A DNA stretch of 64,000 nucleotides, taken from assembly GCA_944389935.1 (NCBI GenBank), contig CALXOE010000005.1:1-64000 (forward strand), given 5' to 3'. Origin of the DNA: an uncultured Victivallis sp. (GTDB lineage Bacteria; Verrucomicrobiota; Lentisphaeria; Victivallales; Victivallaceae). Position numbers and translations under genes: made by a program. The notes under the pieces were generated by a model. It saw only the letters and a list, made by a program, of their open reading frames with translations, searched no databases and had not been told where the DNA came from. Of the stretch, positions 35,297 to 42,268 are shown in pieces. The number at the start of each line of letters is the position of its first letter. Position 1 is the stretch's first letter.

Positions 35297-35833
35297 ATGG
35301 CAGAACTCAAGAACAGCAAAACCGCCGAAAACCTCGCATTCGCATTCGCCGGGGAGTCCCAGGCCCGCAACAAGTACACCTACTTTGCGGAAGTCGCCCG
35401 CAAAGAGGGGTACGAGCAGATCGCCGCGATCTTTGAACTGACCGCGAACAACGAGAAAGAGCATGCGAAGCTCTGGGCTCAGGAGCTCGGACTGATCGGC
35501 AATACCGCTGCGAATCTGAAAGCCGCCGCCGAGGGAGAACACGGCGAATGGACTGAGATGTACAAGAACTTCGCCGAAGTTGCCGAGCAGGAGGGTTTCT
35601 CCGCACTCGCCCGCACGTTCGAGCGCGTCGCCGCGATTGAAAAGCGCCATGAGGAGCGCTATCTCACGCTGCTGAAGAACGTTGAGGAAAATGAAGTCTG
35701 GGTCCGCACCGGCGAGAACCGCTGGGAGTGCCGCAACTGCGGACACGTCTACATCGGCACGAAAGCGCCGGAAGTCTGCCCGGTCTGCAAGAAGCCGAAG
35801 GCTTTCTTCGAGATCGAAGCGAAGAACTATTAA
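35297..35833 (+). CDS. Rubrerythrin
   Basis: This 178-residue cytoplasmic non-haem iron peroxidase detoxifies hydrogen peroxide in anaerobes. The N-terminal ferritin-like four-helix domain carries the diiron ligands in [24 protein letters not shown] and EKRHEERYL. The C-terminal rubredoxin-like domain has CRNCGHVY and [11 protein letters not shown] as its Fe(Cys)4 site. The start is set at 35297 since AGGAGA lies 7 nt before it and only 1 nt before the alternative ATG at 35291. It has its own promoter and a strong terminator. A candidate Fur/PerR box suggests peroxide control. Confidence 0.95.
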   Translation: MAELKNSKTAENLAFAFAGESQARNKYTYFAEVARKEGYEQIAAIFELTANNEKEHAKLWAQELGLIGNTAANLKAAAEGEHGEWTEMYKNFAEVAEQEGFSALARTFERVAAIEKRHEERYLTLLKNVEENEVWVRTGENRWECRNCGHVYIGTKAPEVCPVCKKPKAFFEIEAKNY

Positions 35834-35841
35834 GTTCTGAT

Positions 35842-35880
35842 AAAAAAGCCCCGGGGAAGCGATTCTCCGGGGCTTTTTTT
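35842..35880. terminator. Bidirectional terminator after rubrerythrin
   Basis: AAAAAAGCCCCGG (35842-35854) pairs with CCGGGGCTTTTTT (35867-35879). An A-run on one side and a T-run on the other give a working terminator for both converging genes. Confidence 0.93.
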
Positions 35881-35898
35881 TCCGCGAAAAACGGGAGA

Positions 35899-36693
35899 TC
35901 AGTGCCTGCCGCACTGGCAGGAGTGTCCCTCGTCATGGCCGCCGTGGCAGCTGCCGGAACCGTGCTCATGACCGTGCCCATGATGGTTGCAGCTGAAGTT
36001 CGGATCGGCCTCAAGCGTACCGGCAAGATAGTGACCGACAGCCTCGGTCACATCGCCCCGGACTCCACCGACCAGTTTGATTCCGCAATTTGCAAGCGCC
36101 TGCTGCGCTCCGCCGCCGATGCCGCCGCAGATCAGCACATCGACGTTGCGCTCTTTCAGAAATCCAGCGAGCGCCCCGTGGCCGCTCTCTCCGGTCGGAA
36201 CGTCGACGCGCCCGGTCAGGCGCCCCTCTTCGACCGTGAAAAGCGCAAAGGCCGGAGTGTGCCCGAAATGCTGAAACACATTGTCGTTTTCACAGGTGAC
36301 CGCGATAATCATGATATCCCCTTTCTTTCTGTTTTCCGGCAGACAGCCCGACGCCGTCTCCGGGTGTTTTCGGCAACAGAAACGGCAGACGGAAGCATCA
36401 CAGCCGGTCGGACCGGCAACCGTATCACCGCCGTCCGAAATCACAATGCTGCGTCCCGAGGTCAGCGCCAGCGCAATCTGACGGTGCGCGGAGTAGAGCA
36501 GCCGCTGCAACGTCCCGCGCGAGATCTCCATGCGCGCCGCCGCCTCGACCTGATCGAACTCCTCGAGATCAACCAGGCGGATCGCCTCAAGTTCGTCGAG
36601 CCGCAGTTCCAGCGGCGTTTTCCGCGGGACACCGCGAAACATCCGGCACGCCGGCTCCACACAGACTCGACGACATTTCCGATTGCGCGGCAT
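35899..36693 (-). CDS. DUF134 DNA-binding domain fused to a NifX/NafY-type domain
   Basis: This 264-residue protein joins two domains usually encoded by neighbouring genes. Residues 1 to about 95 are a DUF134/UPF0251 domain with a sigma-70-region-4-like helix-turn-helix (DQVEAAARMEISRGTLQRLLYS). Residues 95-125 form a cysteine-rich linker (CDASVCRFCCRKH). Residues 128 to about 232 are a dinitrogenase Fe-Mo-cofactor-type domain (NVFQHFGHTPAFALF, ICGGIGGGAQQAL). The tail is rich in His and Cys (HHGHGHEHG). An in-frame ATG at M128 follows AAAGGGG, so the second domain may also be made separately. No nif genes are in the window, so a role in iron-sulfur or metal handling rather than nitrogen fixation is likely. 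Confidence 0.82.
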   Translation of the reverse strand: MPRNRKCRRVCVEPACRMFRGVPRKTPLELRLDELEAIRLVDLEEFDQVEAAARMEISRGTLQRLLYSAHRQIALALTSGRSIVISDGGDTVAGPTGCDASVCRFCCRKHPETASGCLPENRKKGDIMIIAVTCENDNVFQHFGHTPAFALFTVEEGRLTGRVDVPTGESGHGALAGFLKERNVDVLICGGIGGGAQQALANCGIKLVGGVRGDVTEAVGHYLAGTLEADPNFSCNHHGHGHEHGSGSCHGGHDEGHSCQCGRH

Positions 36694-36713
36694 CGCAGCT
36701 TTCCTCCCGTTTC

Positions 36714-36735
36714 ATTATGTGCATATGCACATAAT
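36714..36735. promoter_or_regulatory. Perfect 22-bp palindrome upstream of the DUF134-NifX gene
   Basis: The arms ATTATGTGCAT and ATGCACATAAT are exact reverse complements with no spacer, 21-42 nt before the start codon of the minus-strand gene. This is the strongest operator-like sequence in the window. The fused DUF134 domain is a good candidate for binding it. Confidence 0.7.
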
Positions 36736-36809
36736 ATAGTTCTGTTTTACCCGAAGTCAAATCGGATCGAAAATGATTTTCGTTCGGGAGGAGGAAAAAG
36801 AGCTCCGTT

Positions 36810-37991
36810 TCACTTATCCGGATAGAGTTCGGAAATGTGGACCGGATTTCCGGCCAGCTTCATCGCGCTCTGGACCTCCGGACAGGGAACTTCATGGGCG
36901 GAACAACTCCGTTCCGCCGCGAGTGCGGCCGTGATTCCCGCCGCCTCGCCGGTCAGAGCCGCGACCGGAATCACCCGGGTCACCTCCCACGCATCGCCAT
37001 GCGAAGAGATACAGCGCCCCGCGGCGATCACATTGTCGAGCTCCTGCGGAAGCAACGACCGCAGCGGAAGTTCCCACACCTTTCCGGTGGTTCTCCAATC
37101 CGCGCACACCCCGATGGAGTCGTCAAACCGCTGCCACTCCATCCCGGGCTGGAGCGTGAAACCACCCTGAATCCGGCGCGTGTGGCGCAGATCGGCCATC
37201 GCCGGGACTTTCAGCGGAAAGCGTGTGTAACGGGTCGACTTTCCCGCGGTGTACTCCTCGGTGAGTCTGCGGCGATACTCCGCCCGCCCCGCCATCACGA
37301 ACTCGCTGACCATCCGCCCGTTGATCCCGGGCTCGGTGAAGTCCGGATCGACCGACCCGCCGACGATCGAAGCCCGCACCGTCGGAGCGAGCAAATGCCC
37401 GCCGTCCTGCTCGGAATACTCCAGCGTCCAACTCGCAAGCGCATTCGCCGCCACCGGGCACGACGCGCCCGCATAAAACGCCAGATCGGCATCTCCCGAC
37501 GCATCGACGAACGCCGCCGCCCGGAGTTTCCCCATGCCGGACTTGTTCGCCACGGTGATCGACTCGACCCGACCGGAACGGCACTCGGCATCGACGAGCA
37601 GCGTATCGAGCCAGAGGTCGCAGCCCGACTCCGCCAGCAGTTCATCGAGCGCCAGCACCATCGACGCCGGAGAAAACACCGTGCGGTAACGTTTCTCCTC
37701 CGCGAGATTACGACCCGTTTCCCATCCGGCCGGGATATCACCGGGTCCGTACTTCATCCCCGCTTTCAACAGCTCCTCGGAGATTCCGAACGTGACCTGC
37801 GTGCCGTTGCCGTCACAGAGCGGCAGATAGATAAAGATGATTCCGGTCGTCGCCAAACCACCCCAAAGCACGGTTTTTTCGACCAGGGCAACCCGCCGCC
37901 CGCGGCGCGCGGCAGCGAGTGCTGCGGCGACTCCGGCGACGCCTCCGCCTACGACAACGACGTCATAACTCTTCTCAAAATCATTGCGCAT
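36810..37991 (-). CDS. FAD-dependent oxidoreductase (FAD_oxidored type)
   Basis: This 393-residue enzyme has a dinucleotide fold at the N-terminus (DVVVVGGGVAGVAAALAAARRG, about 10-31), the WGGLATTG segment that follows, and a C-terminal flavin contact (DNVIAAGRCISSHGDAW). There is no signal peptide, so it is cytoplasmic. The start is set at 37991 by the GGGAG leader and the Rossmann motif; the frame runs 77 codons further into the preceding gene. Its neighbours upstream are a CobS-like and an acyltransferase gene on the same strand with 20-nt spacing. The substrate is unknown. Confidence 0.82.
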   Translation of the reverse strand: MRNDFEKSYDVVVVGGGVAGVAAALAAARRGRRVALVEKTVLWGGLATTGIIFIYLPLCDGNGTQVTFGISEELLKAGMKYGPGDIPAGWETGRNLAEEKRYRTVFSPASMVLALDELLAESGCDLWLDTLLVDAECRSGRVESITVANKSGMGKLRAAAFVDASGDADLAFYAGASCPVAANALASWTLEYSEQDGGHLLAPTVRASIVGGSVDPDFTEPGINGRMVSEFVMAGRAEYRRRLTEEYTAGKSTRYTRFPLKVPAMADLRHTRRIQGGFTLQPGMEWQRFDDSIGVCADWRTTGKVWELPLRSLLPQELDNVIAAGRCISSHGDAWEVTRVIPVAALTGEAAGITAALAAERSCSAHEVPCPEVQSAMKLAGNPVHISELYPDK

Positions 37992-38011
37992 CTTCCAGTT
38001 TCTCCCAGGCT

Positions 38012-38797
38012 TTAAAGGACGAAAAGCAGTCCGGCAATCAGCAGCAGAAGCTCCACCAACGCACCCGCCAACGTGATGAAATCCGCAGAAACACCGCCGA
38101 AATTCCGCCGGAAAAACCCGGCGAATCCGCTCGACGCAAAATAGACCACCGCCCCCGCAACAATCACACCGAACGGGAAGAAAAGCAGCAGCACCACGCC
38201 GATGATTCCCGCCATCCACCATCCCAGCCGCCTGTTTTCCAGCGAAACCGGCAACAGCGGGACTCCCGAATCGCGATCAGGCTCGAGCGCGAGCATCCCC
38301 TGCACGGTGAACGCTCCAGTGAGAATCACTGCAATCCAGAGTTTCGCGCCTCCGAACGCCAGTGCGAAAAGCAGCGCCGCTTTCGCAACCTCCAGCAACG
38401 AAACAAAGACCGCCGCAAGTGGAGTGCCACTCATCCGGTTCCAGTCGGCATTCAGCCCCGGCAGCGCCTCCCGGAACGGAATTCCGCGCTGCCGCATCAA
38501 AATTCCACTGGTCAACAGCGCAAGTCCCCGTCCGGAATCTTTCAAATCAAGAAACGCTGTCGCAAGAATCGCGAAAATCACGCTCCCCGCCACCGGCCGG
38601 AACACCGTCGAACAAAATACCGCAACGAAAGCCAGCAGAATCCCGACTGCCGCTCCGACCAGAGGGAACCCCGCCAATTTCGAGGTCGAATCCACGTGCC
38701 CGCCGAATCTCCGAACCAGGCTCCCCGGCAAAGGGAAGTCGATCAGCATCTCCCAGGCGCCGATCATCCCACGCAGCAGTCTTTCCGGTTTAATCAT
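38012..38797 (-). CDS. CobS-like polytopic membrane protein with altered acidic motif
   Basis: This 261-residue protein with six to seven hydrophobic segments has the outline of adenosylcobinamide-GDP ribazoletransferase (CobS): IDFPLPG near the start, KLAGFPLVGAAVGILLA in the first segment, and GGVSADFITLAGALVE near the end, matching the GGxTGDxxGAxxE motif. However, the conserved DGxADxxDG stretch is replaced by FLDLKDSGRG, so enzymatic activity as CobS is doubtful. No other cob genes lie nearby. The start at 38797 overlaps the acyltransferase stop by 8 nt and follows AAGGGGC; the frame runs 68 codons upstream. Confidence 0.55.
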   Translation of the reverse strand: MIKPERLLRGMIGAWEMLIDFPLPGSLVRRFGGHVDSTSKLAGFPLVGAAVGILLAFVAVFCSTVFRPVAGSVIFAILATAFLDLKDSGRGLALLTSGILMRQRGIPFREALPGLNADWNRMSGTPLAAVFVSLLEVAKAALLFALAFGGAKLWIAVILTGAFTVQGMLALEPDRDSGVPLLPVSLENRRLGWWMAGIIGVVLLLFFPFGVIVAGAVVYFASSGFAGFFRRNFGGVSADFITLAGALVELLLLIAGLLFVL

Positions 38798-39560
38798 GCC
38801 CCTTGATCTTTCTGTATTCGGCCCGCATGAGTTCATACACGCGCGCGGCCAGCTCCTTACGGTTCTCCCCGGGGACAGGCTCCACAACGGGCAGAACATA
38901 CACATCCGCCCGGACATGCGAAAGTCCGAGCACTTTCCAGACATGCGGCAGCAGCGCGGCATGCCCGTACCATGCGAGCGGATACGCTTCCGGATCTTCA
39001 CTGCTGAAAAAGGTCAGCAGCGGCTGCACCGCGCACTTCGCGTCCACCGCCGCCTCGAAAGGCGTCGACTTGAACGGCAGAAGCCCGTGCTCACCGTCGG
39101 TACTGGTTCCTTCCGGATAAACGAGCAGATTGATCTTGTGCTCGAGCGTCGCAATCATCTCCTCCGCGGCATCTTTCGACTTCTGACGCGACGTGCGGTC
39201 GATCCAGATCGGATGACTCTGCGCAACGAACGGTCCGAGCACCGGCCAGCGTCGCATCTCCTGCTTCGGGGCGAAGCGGATCGGGAAGATCGCCGCATGC
39301 GTCAGAATATCGAGATACCCCTGATGGTTGCTGACCAGCAAACCGCCGGGGAACTGCTCGGGATCGCCGTGCACCACGAGCTCAAAATTGGCGATTTCCG
39401 CCGACCCGCGTGCCCACTCCCTGGCATGGCGCGCCGAACACGCCACCGCATCCCAGCCGCTCCGCCCTTTCTGATCGCGGTGAACCCGGTAACTCGATAC
39501 CACAAACCACCAGACCACCTTGAACAACCGGAACAGCCTGCGAAAAAATTTCCTGACCAT
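38790..39560 (-). CDS. 1-acyl-glycerol-3-phosphate acyltransferase (PlsC-like)
   Basis: This 256-residue membrane-associated acyltransferase has the catalytic HX4D motif (NHQGYLD, about 83-89) and the acceptor-binding motif VYPEGTS (about 146-152). An N-terminal hydrophobic segment (about 8-24) would anchor it. It likely transfers an acyl chain to lysophosphatidate in phospholipid synthesis, though acceptor specificity in the family varies. The gene overlaps the CobS-like gene by 8 nt, so their translation is linked, and follows the polyferredoxin gene by 41 nt. Confidence 0.88.
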   Translation of the reverse strand: MVRKFFRRLFRLFKVVWWFVVSSYRVHRDQKGRSGWDAVACSARHAREWARGSAEIANFELVVHGDPEQFPGGLLVSNHQGYLDILTHAAIFPIRFAPKQEMRRWPVLGPFVAQSHPIWIDRTSRQKSKDAAEEMIATLEHKINLLVYPEGTSTDGEHGLLPFKSTPFEAAVDAKCAVQPLLTFFSSEDPEAYPLAWYGHAALLPHVWKVLGLSHVRADVYVLPVVEPVPGENRKELAARVYELMRAEYRKIKGHD

Positions 39561-39601
39561 ACTTTCTGCGAACGCCCTCTTTCTTCCCGTTACTTCCCCC
39601 G

Positions 39602-41176
39602 TCAGAACGGGAACTCTTCCATCTCACTCAGAACCGGCTGCGCCTGTTTGAGCACTTCACGCGGATCGGCCGCACGCGTCTGCTCGGTCGCTCCGTAAAT
39701 CATGACCGCCTTCCCTGCCTCATCCATGACCGGGCAGATGTACTGGCAGCAGCCGCAGCCGATGCACAGATCCGCAATCACCTGCGGAATCGTCAGATGT
39801 CCCTTGTACGAAACCATCTGCAGCGCACCGGTCGGGCAGTGCTCGGCGCACGCGCCGCAGCTGGTGCCGTCGGTCACGACCACACAGCGTTCGCGGAAAT
39901 AATGAACCTGCCCGATCCGGCAGCTCCGCTTCTCCTCCCGGGTCAGCTTGCGCAGCGCACCGGTCGGACACAGATCCGAACATTTGCTGCACTCGTATTC
40001 GCACTTGCCGATTTCAAATGACAAACGCGGCTGCCCCATCCCCGCAAGTCCGTATTCGAGGAACGCCGGCTTGAGCGTATGCCCGGTGCAGTTCGCAATG
40101 CAGATGCCGCAGCCGGTGCAGCGGCGGTTGAAGTCGTCTCGATTCCCCGCTCCGGGCGGCATCACGGGCGGAACGCCACCCGCAGCAGCCGCCTTTTTCC
40201 CGGCCGTTCCGGCGAGGCGGCCGACCACCAGCGCCGCCACACCCGAAACTCCGGCCGCGGCGAGAAAAGTGCGCCGCCCCGGGTCCGGAAGCGGAGTTTC
40301 CGGCGGAAGTTCCGCATTCGCAGCATCTTCCATTTTTCCTTTCTCCGCCCGGTGAAATCCGAGTGCGCCGAAGCGGCAGACGCTCACGCAGTTCATACAG
40401 CCGACGCAGCGCGCGGAATCGAGTTTCCCTCCGCGAATGTCAATACAGCCCGCTTTGCAGACCTTCACGCACATGCCGCACTTCATGCACTTCGCCGGAT
40501 CGAGCCGCAGTGGTGCGAGCGCCCGTTTCGAGAGCACCGCAAGCAACCCGCCGACCGGGCAGAGCGTGTTGCAGAACACCCTCCCCCGGCACGCCGCCGC
40601 GAGCAAGATCGCCAGCAGAATCACGCCCGACAAAATCGCCAGCGCCTGCGGGAACTCCGGCCGCGGCTCAAGCGGCTGAATTGCCTCGATCCGCCCGTAA
40701 AGCTCGTTGTTCACCTCCGTAAACAACGCCTGTCCCGGTCCGGCCGCATTCCGGCCGAAGAGCGAATACGGGTCGAGCAACCCGAGCGGAAACATCCAGC
40801 CGCCGACCGCAAGGCAGATCAGAATGACGAGCATGATGATCCGCGTCCGGCGGAAATCGGGCAGCGTCCGATATTTCATTTTGTTGAACGTAACCAGTTT
40901 TCCGATCCGGGAGGCGATGTCCTGAAGCACCCCGAGCGGGCAGCAGAACGAACAGTAGAGCCGCCCGACCAGAAGCGTGACCGCCACAATCACCACAAAG
41001 AACAGTGCCGAAATGAGCGAAAGCTGCGTTATCATCCGCAGCAGCGCGGGCAGAAATTCTCCTTTGGCGGCATTCGCCGCAAACCGGTGCAGGGAAGAGA
41101 ATCCCGCGACAAAGCACGCCAGCACCAGCAGCGAGACGAGAACCCGGAGCGTTTTGAGCAGACGGTATTTCCACAT
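39602..41176 (-). CDS. Membrane polyferredoxin with internal twin-arginine segment
   Basis: This 524-residue protein has the layout of a NapH-type half joined to a NapG-type half. Four membrane segments (about 8-27, 45-70, 112-131, 178-196) carry the quinol-side motifs CSFCCPLG and CNTLCPVG. Two 4Fe-4S sites follow (C230/233/236/240 and C257/260/263/267). Then comes an internal GRRTFLAAAG (R301/R302) and a fifth hydrophobic segment (about 304-321). Four further cysteine groups follow (353-363, 392-403, 431-447, 471-481). The first two clusters would face the cytoplasm and the last four the periplasm. It starts 2 nt after the DUF362 gene. It is probably an electron-transfer link; partners are unknown. 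Confidence 0.83.
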   Translation of the reverse strand: MWKYRLLKTLRVLVSLLVLACFVAGFSSLHRFAANAAKGEFLPALLRMITQLSLISALFFVVIVAVTLLVGRLYCSFCCPLGVLQDIASRIGKLVTFNKMKYRTLPDFRRTRIIMLVILICLAVGGWMFPLGLLDPYSLFGRNAAGPGQALFTEVNNELYGRIEAIQPLEPRPEFPQALAILSGVILLAILLAAACRGRVFCNTLCPVGGLLAVLSKRALAPLRLDPAKCMKCGMCVKVCKAGCIDIRGGKLDSARCVGCMNCVSVCRFGALGFHRAEKGKMEDAANAELPPETPLPDPGRRTFLAAAGVSGVAALVVGRLAGTAGKKAAAAGGVPPVMPPGAGNRDDFNRRCTGCGICIANCTGHTLKPAFLEYGLAGMGQPRLSFEIGKCEYECSKCSDLCPTGALRKLTREEKRSCRIGQVHYFRERCVVVTDGTSCGACAEHCPTGALQMVSYKGHLTIPQVIADLCIGCGCCQYICPVMDEAGKAVMIYGATEQTRAADPREVLKQAQPVLSEMEEFPF

Positions 41177-41178
41177 GG

Positions 41179-42099
41179 TTAAAGCATGATCCTCCGGATG
41201 TCAAGCGTATTGAGTTTCGTCGTGCCGAGTCCGAGTTTTTCGCCGTTCGTGATATGCGCAACGGTTTCAAGCGGAAACCCGATCAGGCGCGCTCCGGCAG
41301 TATCCACGGCGACGATGTCGCGCGAGAGCAGCAGACTTTTCATATTCCGGACGATCGAATTCACATTGCCGCGCGGACCGCCCGTGCTCATGACCCGGAA
41401 AGCGTCGACCACGTTCAGATCGGGACGCCGGATCAGACTCGCGTCGGCGATGCACTGCTGGAGATTGTTCGCGTGCATGAAACGACGATCCCACACAAGT
41501 CCCATGAAATTTTTCATCGCGCAGGTCAGCTTCGCCCCGCCATGGTGTTTCAGCACCGGGACGTTGAAGAATACGTCGCAGTCGAGGATGAGCCGGTGCA
41601 CTTTCGGCTTCTTCATGCGCAGCGCGTTCGGCACATCGATTTCGCGGTAGTCCTCCTCGACGGCGCCGGACACCATCGTGCCGCCTTCGGCCTCCACCGC
41701 CGCTTTGATTCCGCTGCGGGAGTAGCTGTTGACCCAGTTGTCACAGGTATGGTCGAAGACGAAAACCTCTTTTGCCCCCGCCTCAAAACACCGTTTCACC
41801 ATGCGCCCGACGAGTTCGGGATTCGCGTTCGCGCCGCTCTCGGGAGGACGATCCCACCCGATGTTCGGCTTGATGACAACGCTCTGCCCGGGCTTGACAA
41901 ATGCCTTGATCCCGCCGAAAAGGGCGATCCCGGCGTCGAACATCTCCGCGGGCGACTCTCCGCGCAGGGCAACCAGGTCAGGAACGCCCTGCCCGGTCGT
42001 CGGTTTCTGTCCCGGAGATGCGGCCGCACTGAGTTTCCCGGCGATTCCTGCAGTCAGCGCAAAAACCGCGGCGCCTTTCAAAAAATCCCGTCGCTCCAA
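41179..42099 (-). CDS. Tat-signal DUF362 domain protein, TTG start
   Basis: This 306-residue protein begins with an exemplary twin-arginine signal (ERRDFLKGAAVFALTAGIAG), so it is exported folded to the periplasm. The DUF362 domain spans about 45-300, with IKPNIGWDRPP and LTCAMKNFMGLVW. Such proteins often carry or serve iron-sulfur clusters, but no full ferredoxin motif is seen in it. The start is a TTG at 42099 because GGGAGGG lies 5 nt upstream and the Tat signal begins there; the open frame is much longer and is not credible. It is the first gene of the minus-strand group and pairs with the polyferredoxin. Confidence 0.82.
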   Translation of the reverse strand: MERRDFLKGAAVFALTAGIAGKLSAAASPGQKPTTGQGVPDLVALRGESPAEMFDAGIALFGGIKAFVKPGQSVVIKPNIGWDRPPESGANANPELVGRMVKRCFEAGAKEVFVFDHTCDNWVNSYSRSGIKAAVEAEGGTMVSGAVEEDYREIDVPNALRMKKPKVHRLILDCDVFFNVPVLKHHGGAKLTCAMKNFMGLVWDRRFMHANNLQQCIADASLIRRPDLNVVDAFRVMSTGGPRGNVNSIVRNMKSLLLSRDIVAVDTAGARLIGFPLETVAHITNGEKLGLGTTKLNTLDIRRIML

Positions 42100-42147
42100 T
42101 GATACCCTCCCGTACAGAATTGATCGATCACTTGCGAAACTGTATAA

Positions 42148-42176
42148 ATAATAGCACGCCTCACCCCTTTTTACAA
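42148..42176 (-). promoter_or_regulatory. Promoter of the DUF362-polyferredoxin group
   Basis: On the minus strand TTGTAA (42176-42171), 17-nt spacer, TATTAT (42153-42148). It is about 50 nt before the TTG start codon. Confidence 0.68.
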
Positions 42177-42196
42177 GAAAAAAGAACCCGGAAAAC

Positions 42197-42225
42197 TTGA
42201 GAATCCGCCGTTTCGGGAGTATAGT
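42197..42225 (+). promoter_or_regulatory. Promoter of the Na/Pi cotransporter-fumarase group
   Basis: TTGAGA (42197-42202), 17-nt spacer, TATAGT (42220-42225). It is divergent from the DUF362 promoter. Confidence 0.6.
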
Positions 42226-42268
42226 ATGAGACCGTATCACAGTGCGAACAACAATCAGGGAAAGCGTT

